Assembly: GCA_945631445.1 (NCBI GenBank)
Contig: CALZCR010000132.1
Coordinates: 1-5,707, forward strand
From: an uncultured Corynebacterium sp.
GTDB taxonomy: Bacteria; Actinomycetota; Actinomycetes; Mycobacteriales; Mycobacteriaceae
Length of the DNA: 5,707 nt
Reading direction: 5' to 3'
Shown: piece by piece, positions 1 to 5,707 of the stretch
Layout: the number at the start of each line of letters is the position of its first letter
Numbering within the stretch: the first letter of the stretch is position 1
Translations under genes and position numbers: made by a program
The notes under the pieces: model-generated
What the model saw: the letters and a program-made list of their open reading frames with translations, nothing else
Told to the model about the DNA's origin: nothing
The model's database searches: none

Positions 1-934
1 GGTCGGATTCGTCACCGTCCGTGACGGGGACCTGACCGTCGGCGCGGTGACCGCGGCGATGTTGTTGTTGATCAGGTTACGCGGGCCGGTGACCTCGATC
101 ATGCGGGTGCTGGACACCATCCAGTCCGGTTACGCCTCACTGGCGCGCATCGTCGGCGTCACCGTCGACCCGCCGCACCCGGTGCCGGACTCCGGCGCGC
201 CCGCCCCGCGCGGCGAGGTGTCGATGGAGGACGTGTCCTTTTCTTATGGCGGCGGCTGGGCGGTCCGCGACCTGGATCTGCGCATGGCGCCGGGGGAGAC
301 GGTCGCCGTGGTCGGGGCCTCTGGGGCAGGCAAATCCACGGTCGCCGCGCTGCTGGCGGGGCTGCGGGTGCCGGACTCTGGCCGGGTGCTGATCGACGGG
401 GTGGAGGTCTCGGCGTTGTCGGACGCGGAGCGGGGCGCGCGGTTGGCGATGGTCTCACAGGAAGTGCACGTGTTTTCGGGCACGCTGCGCGACGATCTGA
501 ACCTGGCGAAACCGGAGGCCACGGACGAAGAAATCGTGGCCGCGCTACGCCGAGTGCGCGCCGACTGGTTCGAGCGCCTCACCGAGGGCCTGGACACGGT
601 CGTCGGCGCGCGCGGTCAACAACTGGAACCGGTGCAGGCGCAACAAGTGGCGCTGGCACGAATCTTATTGCTCGACCCGAAGGTCGTGGTGATGGACGAG
701 GCGACCGCAGAGGCCGGCTCCTCCGGCGCCGGCGACCTGGAGGCGGCCGCCGAGGAAGTCGCACACGGGCGCACCGCGTTGGTGGTGGCGCACCGGCTGG
801 ATCAGGCGGCCCGGGCCGACCGGGTGCTGGTCATGGACGGCGGCGAGATCGTCGAGCAAGGCCCGCATGAACACCTGGTTGCGGCAGGCGGGCGATACAC
901 CCGGCTGTGGCAGGCCTGGAGCGTGGGCCGATGA
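1..934 (+). CDS. ABC transporter, exporter-type permease/ATP-binding protein (5' end missing)
   Basis: This is the C-terminal part of a fused membrane-domain plus ATPase subunit that uses ATP hydrolysis to move a substrate across the cytoplasmic membrane. The reading frame is open from the left edge (first full codon at base 2), so the gene starts outside the window. The first ~55 residues (ending near VGVTVDP) look like the last helix and linker of an ABC-exporter membrane domain. The ATPase follows: an aromatic A-loop Tyr (245-247), Walker A GASGAGKST (314-340), Q-loop Gln (458-460), Walker B VVVMDE (683-700) and H-loop His (791-793). The signature, normally LSGGQ, reads LEPVQ (623-637), and the D-loop after DEAT is AEAGS instead of SALD. 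As far as I recall, such variants recur in an actinobacterial subfamily that often forms heterodimers, so this is probably one half of a pair with its partner upstream. The substrate cannot be told; siderophore, lipid or drug are all possible. The stop overlaps the next gene's start. Confidence 0.93.
   Translation, partial: VGFVTVRDGDLTVGAVTAAMLLLIRLRGPVTSIMRVLDTIQSGYASLARIVGVTVDPPHPVPDSGAPAPRGEVSMEDVSFSYGGGWAVRDLDLRMAPGETVAVVGASGAGKSTVAALLAGLRVPDSGRVLIDGVEVSALSDAERGARLAMVSQEVHVFSGTLRDDLNLAKPEATDEEIVAALRRVRADWFERLTEGLDTVVGARGQQLEPVQAQQVALARILLLDPKVVVMDEATAEAGSSGAGDLEAAAEEVAHGRTALVVAHRLDQAARADRVLVMDGGEIVEQGPHEHLVAAGGRYTRLWQAWSVGR
918..921 (+). promoter_or_regulatory. Ribosome binding site GGAG for the lipoprotein esterase
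   Basis: GGAG lies 9 bases before the ATG at 931, inside the end of the ABC transporter gene. This spacing fits a Shine-Dalgarno site and favours ATG 931 over the in-frame GTG at 907. Together with the ATGA stop/start overlap it supports coupled translation of the two genes. Confidence 0.6.
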
Positions 935-1902
935 GAAAAAAGATCGCTGCAGCGGCGGTGCTGTGCGCGGGGCTTATGGCGGCGGCCGGGTGCGCCCCGC
1001 CCGATTCTGTAGGCACGCTGCCGGAGCAAGCGGTGAACCCGGCTGTCCCGGGCCCGTTGGCGACCCCGGCGGCGTCGACGGTGCCGGCGACCACCGCGCC
1101 GGGAACAGGGCCGGTGGCGGCCAACGACACGGAACGCATCACCCTTGAGGTGGGCGGCCGGGAGCGAAGTTTTTTGTTGTCGGTGCCGGACGGCTACACC
1201 AACCACAGCCGATGGCCGGTGGTCTTGGCTTTCCACGGGTGGAAGGAAAAAGCCGAGTGGATGCACGACTACACCGGGCTGGACACCGCCGCGGCTCTGG
1301 TGGTCTACGCGGAGGGAGTGGATAAGGCGTGGTCCCCGGCACCGTACGCCACCACCAGCGTGGCCGAGGACATCGCGTATGTCGAGGCGGTGTTGGCGTG
1401 GGTGCGGGAGCGTTATTTCGTCGACGACGCGAACGTCAACGCGGTGGGACTGTCCAATGGCGGCGGGTTCGCCGCCTTGCTGGGATGCCAGGTGCCGGAG
1501 AAGATCGCGGCGGTGGCGACGATCTCGGCGGCGTATTACCAGGACGTCCACCACGACTGCGCCGAGGTGCCCGTCCCGCACCTGGACATCCACGGCACGG
1601 CGGATTCCGTCATTAAATATTACGGCGGTACACGCCACGACACGGTGTACTCCTCGGTGCCGGGGGTGCTGGCAGCGGCCGCGAAGCGCAACGGCTGCCA
1701 GGACGGCGCCGAGATCATGCGCGAGAGCACGGAAGTGCTGGAGTTTCGGTGGCCCGGCTGTGAAGCCGGGCTGCATCACATCCGCGTGGGCGTCGGCGGG
1801 CACACCTGGCCGGGCGGACGGGAGGACCCGAACGTGTCGGTGCCCGAGGATTTCGCGACCTACCGGGTGCTGGAGTTCTTCGGCGTCGGCTGGCGGATGT
1901 GA
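931..1902 (+). CDS. Secreted lipoprotein esterase, PHB depolymerase / LpqC-like alpha/beta-hydrolase
   Basis: A predicted 323-residue exported serine esterase, probably tethered to the outer face of the membrane. The N-terminus MRKK is followed by a hydrophobic run and an AAGC lipobox-like site, with Cys21 the likely lipidated residue. A Thr/Pro/Ala-rich linker leads to the hydrolase domain at about residue 65. Visible family landmarks are HGW (102-104, oxyanion region), the nucleophile motif GLSNGGG (Ser175), HGTAD (acid Asp225) and GGHTWPGG (His291). Four cysteines in the mature domain (186, 210, 256, 277) could form two disulfides, as expected of an exported protein. This layout matches the COG3509/LpqC family, which includes polyhydroxybutyrate depolymerases and feruloyl esterases; the true substrate is unknown. 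I chose ATG 931 because it gives a clean signal peptide, has GGAG 9 bases upstream and overlaps the ABC stop as ATGA. An upstream GTG at 907 would put eight extra residues before the signal. Coupling to a transporter suggests a shared substrate, which is inference. Confidence 0.9.
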   Translation: MRKKIAAAAVLCAGLMAAAGCAPPDSVGTLPEQAVNPAVPGPLATPAASTVPATTAPGTGPVAANDTERITLEVGGRERSFLLSVPDGYTNHSRWPVVLAFHGWKEKAEWMHDYTGLDTAAALVVYAEGVDKAWSPAPYATTSVAEDIAYVEAVLAWVRERYFVDDANVNAVGLSNGGGFAALLGCQVPEKIAAVATISAAYYQDVHHDCAEVPVPHLDIHGTADSVIKYYGGTRHDTVYSSVPGVLAAAAKRNGCQDGAEIMRESTEVLEFRWPGCEAGLHHIRVGVGGHTWPGGREDPNVSVPEDFATYRVLEFFGVGWRM

Positions 1903-1909
1903 GGCAGGC

Positions 1910-1915
1910 TAGTCT
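1910..1915 (+). promoter_or_regulatory. -10 box TAGTCT, putative leaderless promoter of the lipid kinase
   Basis: TAGTCT fits the actinobacterial TANNNT -10 pattern and ends 6 bases before the ATG at 1922. Transcription starting 7 bases after the box would begin at the A of ATG, giving a leaderless mRNA. AGGG at 1917-1920 is too close to the ATG to act as a Shine-Dalgarno site. No clear -35 is visible. Readthrough from the ABC-esterase operon is also possible because only 19 bases separate the genes. Confidence 0.5.
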
Positions 1916-1921
1916 TAGGGC

Positions 1922-2983
1922 ATGAGTCAGCCGATGAAACGCCGTGCCCGGGCGGCCGTCGTCTACAATCCCGTCAAAACGGACGTGGAGCGCCTGAAGC
2001 GGCTGGTCGGCTATGCCGCGGACAGCCACGGGTGGGAGAGCGTGTCCTGGTTCGAGACCTCGGTGGCGGATCCTGGTGGGGGACAGGCCCGGCAGGCGGT
2101 CGCCGAGGGCGCGGAGATGGTGGTCGCCTGCGGCGGCGACGGTACGGTCCGGGCGGTCGCCGCCGGTCTGCGCGATTCCGGGGCGGCGCTGGGCATCGTC
2201 CCGCAGGGCACCGGCAACCTGCTGGCGCGCAACCTGAAGCTGCCGCTGAACCAGGAGTACGCCGTGGAGGTCGCCTTCGGCGGGCAGGACGATGAGATAG
2301 ATATCTGCACCGCGGAACTGACGCGTGTGGACGGGACCACGGAGCAGCTGGATTTCGTGGTGATGGCCGGGGTCGGCATCGACGCCCAGATGATCATCAA
2401 CACCGACGACGCGATGAAAAAACGCTTCGGGTTTTTGGCGTACGCGGTGGCGGTGATCAAGTCGATGCGCGGCGGCAACCGCATCAAGCTGCTGCACCGG
2501 ATGGACGACGGGAAAGAATACCGCACGAGCGTGCACTCGGTGATCGTGGGAAATTGCGGTGAGCTCATCGGCAACGTCGCGCTGCTGCCGGACGCGAAAG
2601 CCAACGACGGGATCTTAGACGTGGTGGCGATGCGTCCGCGTGGAGTGTTCGGGTGGGCGCAGATCGCGTTGCGGCTGGCTGATCAGATGGTGCAGAAACT
2701 ACGCCACAAGATCATGCGCCGGGACGTGCGGGTGACCGGCACGGACCAGGACGTCAAGGCTTTACAGTACGTCACCGGCAAGCAGTTTTCCGTGGAACTA
2801 CAGGCCCCGGAGCTCTTTGAGATCGACGGCGACGAGGTCGGGGAGGTCACCGCCTTCACGGTGACAGTGGATCACCTGGGACTGACGGTGCGGGTGGAGA
2901 CCCCGGCGCCGCTGGAAGAACCGGGGCAGGCCTCCGCCGAGACCGATGTGCTGCCCGGCGTGGGAATAGAGCGCGATGAGTGA
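1922..2983 (+). CDS. Diacylglycerol kinase family lipid kinase
   Basis: A predicted 353-residue cytosolic or membrane-associated kinase of the DAGK catalytic (DgkB/YegS/LCB5) family. These enzymes transfer phosphate from a nucleotide to the hydroxyl of a lipid such as diacylglycerol and feed phosphatidate back into phospholipid synthesis. The order of motifs is typical: an N-terminal strand with VVYNPVK (residues 13-19), the nucleotide-binding GGDGT (71-75), PQGTGNLLAR (94-103), GVGIDA (150-155), LPDAKANDGILDVV in the C-terminal beta domain, and IDGDE near the end (Asp302, Asp304). After this the last ~40 residues are an acidic, Pro/Glu-rich tail outside the usual domain. The start at 1922 fits the -10 box placement; an in-frame ATG four codons later (1934) is possible. 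The exact lipid substrate cannot be read from sequence. The gene runs head-on into the MarR gene with one base between the stops and no visible terminator. Confidence 0.92.
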   Translation: MSQPMKRRARAAVVYNPVKTDVERLKRLVGYAADSHGWESVSWFETSVADPGGGQARQAVAEGAEMVVACGGDGTVRAVAAGLRDSGAALGIVPQGTGNLLARNLKLPLNQEYAVEVAFGGQDDEIDICTAELTRVDGTTEQLDFVVMAGVGIDAQMIINTDDAMKKRFGFLAYAVAVIKSMRGGNRIKLLHRMDDGKEYRTSVHSVIVGNCGELIGNVALLPDAKANDGILDVVAMRPRGVFGWAQIALRLADQMVQKLRHKIMRRDVRVTGTDQDVKALQYVTGKQFSVELQAPELFEIDGDEVGEVTAFTVTVDHLGLTVRVETPAPLEEPGQASAETDVLPGVGIERDE

Positions 2984-2984
2984 G

Positions 2985-3488
2985 TCAGCGCCGCCGCCCG
3001 GGGCGTAGATCCGCGTAGGCGGCAAATTGCGCCAGCGTCGGCGTCGGCTGGCCCTCGTCCTCGGGCATGCCTTGCCTCAGGGTCGTGATCAGGCGGTCAA
3101 GGTAGCCTTCGAATTGCTCGCGTTCGGCGTCGGTGAAATCCTCGAACAGCGCAGGCGACGGCGGCAGCCGCTGTTCGACGGCCTTACCCGCGGCGGTCAG
3201 ATGCACCAGGCTGACCCGGCGGTCCTGCGGGGAGGGGCTGCGGGAGAGGTAGCCAGCCTTGTCCATTTTGGACAGCAACTCGTTGAGGGAGGAGACCCGC
3301 ACCCCTAAGACGGTGGCGATGTCGCGGGTGCTTAAGCCGTCGCGAAGCTTCAGCAGCGCCAGCACCCGCCCCTGCCCGCGGCTCGGGTCGGTGATGGGAT
3401 CGAGCCGTTCCGCGGCCTGACGGCGGTGCCGACGCAGCAGGAAATGGGTGTAGGCGAACTTGCTCGTCAACGGGTCAGGCCTCGACAT
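2985..3488 (-). CDS. MarR-family transcriptional regulator
   Basis: A predicted 167-residue winged helix-turn-helix repressor, expected to bind DNA as a dimer and often to release it on binding a small phenolic or antibiotic ligand. The helical N-terminus is followed by the DNA-binding domain at about residues 38-101: GLSTRDIATVLGV, then the recognition helix RVSSLNELLSKMDKAGYL (64-81), and the wing with the hallmark DRR (89-91) before VSLVHLTAAG. The C-terminal helices form the usual dimerisation part. The reading frame is open up to an ATG at 3581, but I prefer ATG 3488 (MSRPDPLTSKF). A strong promoter ends exactly there, and the longer version would run into the divergent kinase gene. The long version would also add 31 residues unlike the family. 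It is divergent from the UbiB-like kinase, so autoregulation and control of that gene are plausible but unproven; I found no convincing operator palindrome. Confidence 0.93.
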   Translation of the reverse strand: MSRPDPLTSKFAYTHFLLRRHRRQAAERLDPITDPSRGQGRVLALLKLRDGLSTRDIATVLGVRVSSLNELLSKMDKAGYLSRSPSPQDRRVSLVHLTAAGKAVEQRLPPSPALFEDFTDAEREQFEGYLDRLITTLRQGMPEDEGQPTPTLAQFAAYADLRPGRRR

Positions 3489-3494
3489 GGCCCG

Positions 3495-3524
3495 AGAATA
3501 AGACGGCGCCTGCGCACCCGTCAA
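3495..3524 (-). promoter_or_regulatory. Promoter of the marR gene: TTGACG-18 bp-TATTCT, leaderless
   Basis: On the minus strand, TTGACG (3524-3519) and TATTCT (3500-3495) are separated by 18 bases, close to the housekeeping sigma consensus. The -10 ends 6 bases before the ATG at 3488, so transcription should start at the A of ATG. This is the best-formed promoter in the window and supports the short MarR start. Confidence 0.65.
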
Positions 3525-3550
3525 CCACCCGACCCGACGCACAGACTCGG

Positions 3551-3556
3551 TAGCCT
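3551..3556 (+). promoter_or_regulatory. -10 box TAGCCT, putative leaderless promoter of the UbiB-like kinase
   Basis: TAGCCT fits TANNNT and lies 6 bases before ATG 3563, placing the expected transcription start on the A of ATG. I see no good -35 at the usual 16-18 base spacing and no Shine-Dalgarno site at a workable distance. A weak core promoter is compatible with regulated expression. Confidence 0.5.
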
Positions 3557-3562
3557 GAAGCC

Positions 3563-5599
3563 ATGGATTCTTCCGGAGCACTCAGCGGCGTGGGACTGGC
3601 ACTGGCGATCATCGGCGGCGCCTTCGTGGCGCTGCTGGTGGTGGGGTTGCTCACGCTGGTTCTGGCCACGGTCATGCGCCGACTGCTCGGCGTGCCCGTC
3701 GGCTGGCCCCGCACCGTCATCGTCGCAGGCGTGGTCGTGGTCTCCACGGTGGGGATCTTCGGCGCAACCTTATGGGACCTCACCGCCACCGCCCCCGACA
3801 ACGACTACTTCACCGGCGTCAACCTGCCCTCCAGCGTGCTGGTGCTGCTGATCGCCACCTTATGGATGCTCGGCTTCGGCAGCGCGATCCTCATGGTGAT
3901 GGAGTTGATCGTGCCCACCGGCGCCCTGCCCGGCCCACTGCGCATGGCCACCTCCTTCCGCACCCGGCGCGAGCGCAACCGCCGCTACCGGCAGGTGATC
4001 GGGGTGTTCGTGCGCAACGGGCTGGCCGCACCCTTCAGCCGGCCGCGCGGCAGCCCCACCACGGAAGTGGCGGTGCGTTTCCGCCGCGCCCTGGAAGAGG
4101 CCGGGACCACCTTCGTCAAGCTCGGCCAGAACCTCTCCACCCGCACCGACGTGCTGCCGGTGGCCTTCACCGACGAGTTGTCCACCCTGCAGTCGAGGGC
4201 ACGGGCGTCCAGCTGGGATGTGATCGAAAAGGAAATCGACGCCGAATTAGCTGACCGCACCGCCGAAGTGTTTTCTTGGCTCGACCCCGAGCCGCTGGCC
4301 GCGGCCTCCGTCGCCCAGGTCCACCGCGGCCGGTTGACCGACGGCACCGAGGTCGTGGTCAAGGTCCAGCGCCCCGGCACCCGCGAAGAGGTGGCCAAAG
4401 ACAGCGACATCCTGCTGGAGATCTGCGCCTGGCTGGAGCGCACCACCGCCTGGGGCAAGGACATCGGCCTCACCGATCTCGCCCGCGGGTTCACCGACAC
4501 CCTCAGCGAGGAGCTCGACTACACCATCGAAGCCCGCAACATGGAAGACCTCCGGGCCGTGTTGCGCGGCGGGCCGATCACCGTGCCGAAGGCCTACCCG
4601 GACTACTCCACCTCCCGCATGCTCATCATGGACTACGTACCCGGGCCCACGATCGGAACCGCCGCAGCCGAACTCGACGACCTCGACCCGCAGCTGCGCA
4701 CCACCCTCGGCCAGGAGCTGCTCAGCTCCGTGATGAGCCAGATCATGGAACACGGCGTCTTCCACGCCGACGTCCACCCCGGCAACGTCACGCTCATCGA
4801 CGACGGGGAAGACGGCGTGCACCTCGGCCTGCTCGATTTCGGCGCCGTCGGCCGCATCGACCGGCACACCCGCCACAACCTCTCGGTGGTCTTCGCCGCC
4901 ATCGACAACGGCGACTCCCGCCTGCTCGTCGACGCCCTCAAGGCCCTGCTCGGGCGGCCAGATTCCCTGGAAGAGGCCGAACTGGACAAAGCGGTCGGCA
5001 CGCTGCTCGCCCGCTACGGCAGCGGCCTGAGTCGCTCCGTCGCCGGCATGGTCGCCGACGTCATGGCCATGGTCACCGAGTTCCGCTTCTCCCTCCCCGC
5101 CTCCGTCTCCTCCGCGCTGCGCAGCCTGGCCAGCATGGAAGGCACCCTGATACTCATCGACCCGCAGGCCAACATCATCGAGATGGCACGCACCCACGGC
5201 GCCACACTCGCCCGCACCTGGCTCAAACCCGACCACCTCAAAGAAACCCTCGAGGCCACCGTCCTAGAAACCCTCCCGATGTTTCGGCACCTGCCCCGGC
5301 GCGTCAACGCCGTCGTCGAGGACCTCCACGAAGGTCGACTGACCTTCAACATGCGGTTCTTCTCCGACCGCAACGACCGACAATTCATCACCGGCATGCT
5401 CCAACAATTCACCGTCGCCATCCTCGCCGGCTTCACCCTGCTCGGCGGCGTCGTCTTGCTGGCCTTCGGCACCGGTGGACCACCCGTGACCGAAGAAATG
5501 TCCCTGCTGCAAGCCGTCGGGTTCATCATGCTTTTCGCCGGCTTCATGATGGCGCTACGCATCGTGACCATGGTCTTGTACCGCGACGATAAAAGTTGA
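3563..5599 (+). CDS. ABC1/AarF/UbiB-family atypical kinase with N- and C-terminal membrane helices
   Basis: A predicted 678-residue membrane-anchored member of the UbiB (COG0661, ABC1/ADCK) protein-kinase-like family. Characterised members (UbiB, COQ8, ADCK3) support isoprenoid-quinone and prenyl-lipid metabolism, probably through ATPase activity rather than protein phosphorylation. All hallmark motifs are present: KLGQ (Lys186-Gln189), the Ala-rich loop AAASVAQVH (246-254), VVVKVQRPG with the ATP-site Lys267, EELDY with ExD (Glu317, Asp319), hinge region YVPGPT, HADVHPGN (catalytic Asp403, Asn408) and DFG (425-427). Two C-terminal hydrophobic segments (about 616-635 and 649-672) match the usual UbiB tail. 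Unusually, about 130 extra N-terminal residues carry three predicted helices (about 10-37, 52-71, 91-117), followed by an Arg-rich stretch that should stay cytosolic. Corynebacteria make menaquinone, not ubiquinone, so a role in menaquinone or other prenyl-lipid handling is the likely inference. Wobble positions favour C much more than in the genes at the left of the window. It has no partner on its strand within the window. Confidence 0.93.
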   Translation: MDSSGALSGVGLALAIIGGAFVALLVVGLLTLVLATVMRRLLGVPVGWPRTVIVAGVVVVSTVGIFGATLWDLTATAPDNDYFTGVNLPSSVLVLLIATLWMLGFGSAILMVMELIVPTGALPGPLRMATSFRTRRERNRRYRQVIGVFVRNGLAAPFSRPRGSPTTEVAVRFRRALEEAGTTFVKLGQNLSTRTDVLPVAFTDELSTLQSRARASSWDVIEKEIDAELADRTAEVFSWLDPEPLAAASVAQVHRGRLTDGTEVVVKVQRPGTREEVAKDSDILLEICAWLERTTAWGKDIGLTDLARGFTDTLSEELDYTIEARNMEDLRAVLRGGPITVPKAYPDYSTSRMLIMDYVPGPTIGTAAAELDDLDPQLRTTLGQELLSSVMSQIMEHGVFHADVHPGNVTLIDDGEDGVHLGLLDFGAVGRIDRHTRHNLSVVFAAIDNGDSRLLVDALKALLGRPDSLEEAELDKAVGTLLARYGSGLSRSVAGMVADVMAMVTEFRFSLPASVSSALRSLASMEGTLILIDPQANIIEMARTHGATLARTWLKPDHLKETLEATVLETLPMFRHLPRRVNAVVEDLHEGRLTFNMRFFSDRNDRQFITGMLQQFTVAILAGFTLLGGVVLLAFGTGGPPVTEEMSLLQAVGFIMLFAGFMMALRIVTMVLYRDDKS

Positions 5600-5639
5600 C
5601 CCCCGCACAGCCAGGGCCGAACGCCCAGTCGGGCACCGC

Positions 5640-5645
5640 TAAACT
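5640..5645 (+). promoter_or_regulatory. -10 box TAAACT, putative leaderless promoter of the last gene
   Basis: TAAACT is a good TANNNT box ending 7 bases before ATG 5653, so the transcript should start at or next to the ATG. AGGG (5646-5649) is only 3 bases from the ATG, too close for a normal ribosome binding site. No clear -35 is visible in the 53-bp gap after the kinase gene. Confidence 0.55.
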
Positions 5646-5652
5646 AGGGCCC

Positions 5653-5707
5653 ATGTCCGACATTGACGCTCTCCGCTGTTCTGACGCCCAGGTCGAACCT
5701 TTGCCCG
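5653..5707 (+). CDS. Start of an unidentified gene (3' end missing)
   Basis: An open frame begins with ATG 5653 and runs to the window edge, giving 18 residues, MSDIDALRCSDAQVEPLP. It is called because a well-placed TAAACT -10 box precedes the ATG in the same arrangement as the other genes here. The fragment is too short and too generic to assign a family. It shows no signal peptide or membrane segment in what is visible. The Ser/Asp-rich, polar start suggests a cytosolic protein, but this is weak. Confidence 0.5.
   Translation, partial: MSDIDALRCSDAQVEPLP

Larger units (their letters stand above)
3489..3562. promoter_or_regulatory. Divergent promoter region between marR and the UbiB-like kinase
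   Basis: This 74-bp gap holds both outward-facing promoters, whose core elements lie within about 30 bases of each other, so one bound repressor could block both. MarR proteins commonly bind such regions. Short matches such as CCGAG (3492-3496) with CTCGG (3546-3550) are 50 bases apart and weak, so no operator is called. Confidence 0.5.

Noticed and set aside
907..930. GTG at 907 as start of the esterase
   Set aside because: It would add MAGLERGP before a well-formed lipoprotein signal peptide. ATG 931 has GGAG 9 bases upstream and the ATGA overlap.
802..1803. Long minus-strand open frame (333 codons) opposite the ABC/esterase genes
   Set aside because: It lies antisense to two well-supported genes, is rich in His, Arg, Val and Gly as expected of a mirrored high-GC gene, and has no recognisable domain.
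1715..2536. Minus-strand open frame (273 codons) opposite the lipid kinase
   Set aside because: Antisense to clear DAGK motifs, with no domain, promoter or ribosome binding site of its own.
2995..3005. CGCCC/GGGGCG palindrome at the convergent junction as a two-way terminator
   Set aside because: It has no room for a loop, no T-run on either strand, and lies inside the marR coding sequence; such matches are expected at this GC content.
3489..3581. N-terminal extension of the MarR protein to ATG 3581
   Set aside because: The extension would overlap the divergent kinase start and the marR promoter TTGACG-18-TATTCT, and it looks unlike MarR sequence.
4247..5236. Long minus-strand open frame (329 codons) and a 438-codon plus-strand frame at 4276-5592, both inside the UbiB-like kinase gene
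   Set aside because: Both are shadows of the kinase frame, which carries every family motif. Their products are low-complexity (Gly/Val/Glu/Asp-rich and Arg/Pro/His-rich).
5623..5634. GCCC-AGTC-GGGC hairpin after the UbiB-like kinase as a terminator
   Set aside because: Only a 4-bp stem, no T-run follows, and it sits in the spacer upstream of the next gene's -10 box.
1..5707. The whole window as one new defence or metabolic system
   Set aside because: The genes belong to known housekeeping or envelope families with separate promoters. Only the ABC-esterase pair and the marR-kinase pair show real linkage, and no nuclease, toxin, transposase or repeat array is present.

Overview
The window looks like chromosomal DNA from a high-GC actinobacterium, most likely Corynebacterium or a close relative. 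The evidence is strong G/C preference at third codon positions, a lipoprotein esterase of the LpqC type, a 'DEATAEAGS'-type ABC ATPase, and several genes whose ATG sits exactly where transcription should start behind a TANNNT -10 box (leaderless starts). I see no mobile elements, RNA genes or CRISPR arrays. The genus is an inference from style, not a proven assignment.

Layout. From 1 to 934 (+) is the 3' part of an exporter-fold ABC transporter: the end of its membrane domain plus a complete nucleotide-binding domain with an unusual signature motif. Its stop codon overlaps, as ATGA, the start of a secreted lipoprotein alpha/beta-hydrolase of the PHB-depolymerase/feruloyl-esterase (LpqC-like) family at 931-1902 (+). 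These two are almost certainly co-transcribed and translationally coupled. From 1922 to 2983 (+) is a diacylglycerol-kinase-family lipid kinase that appears to have its own leaderless promoter. It converges, with a single base between stop codons, on a MarR-family regulator at 2985-3488 (-). From a 74-bp divergent promoter region, a 678-residue membrane-anchored ABC1/AarF/UbiB-family atypical kinase is transcribed to the right (3563-5599, +). A further gene begins at 5653 and leaves the window after 18 codons.

How the genes may work together. Most of the products are linked to the envelope or to lipids: an exporter-type ABC protein, an outward-facing lipoprotein hydrolase, a lipid kinase and a membrane-bound UbiB-like kinase thought to act in prenyl-lipid biology. 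Only two relationships have direct sequence support: the ABC-esterase coupling and the back-to-back marR/UbiB-kinase promoters, which suggest that the MarR protein controls itself and perhaps the kinase. The rest may simply be neighbours. I did not find a clearly new multi-gene system. The most interesting points are the series of leaderless promoters, the non-canonical ABC signature, and the extra N-terminal membrane domain on the UbiB-like kinase.
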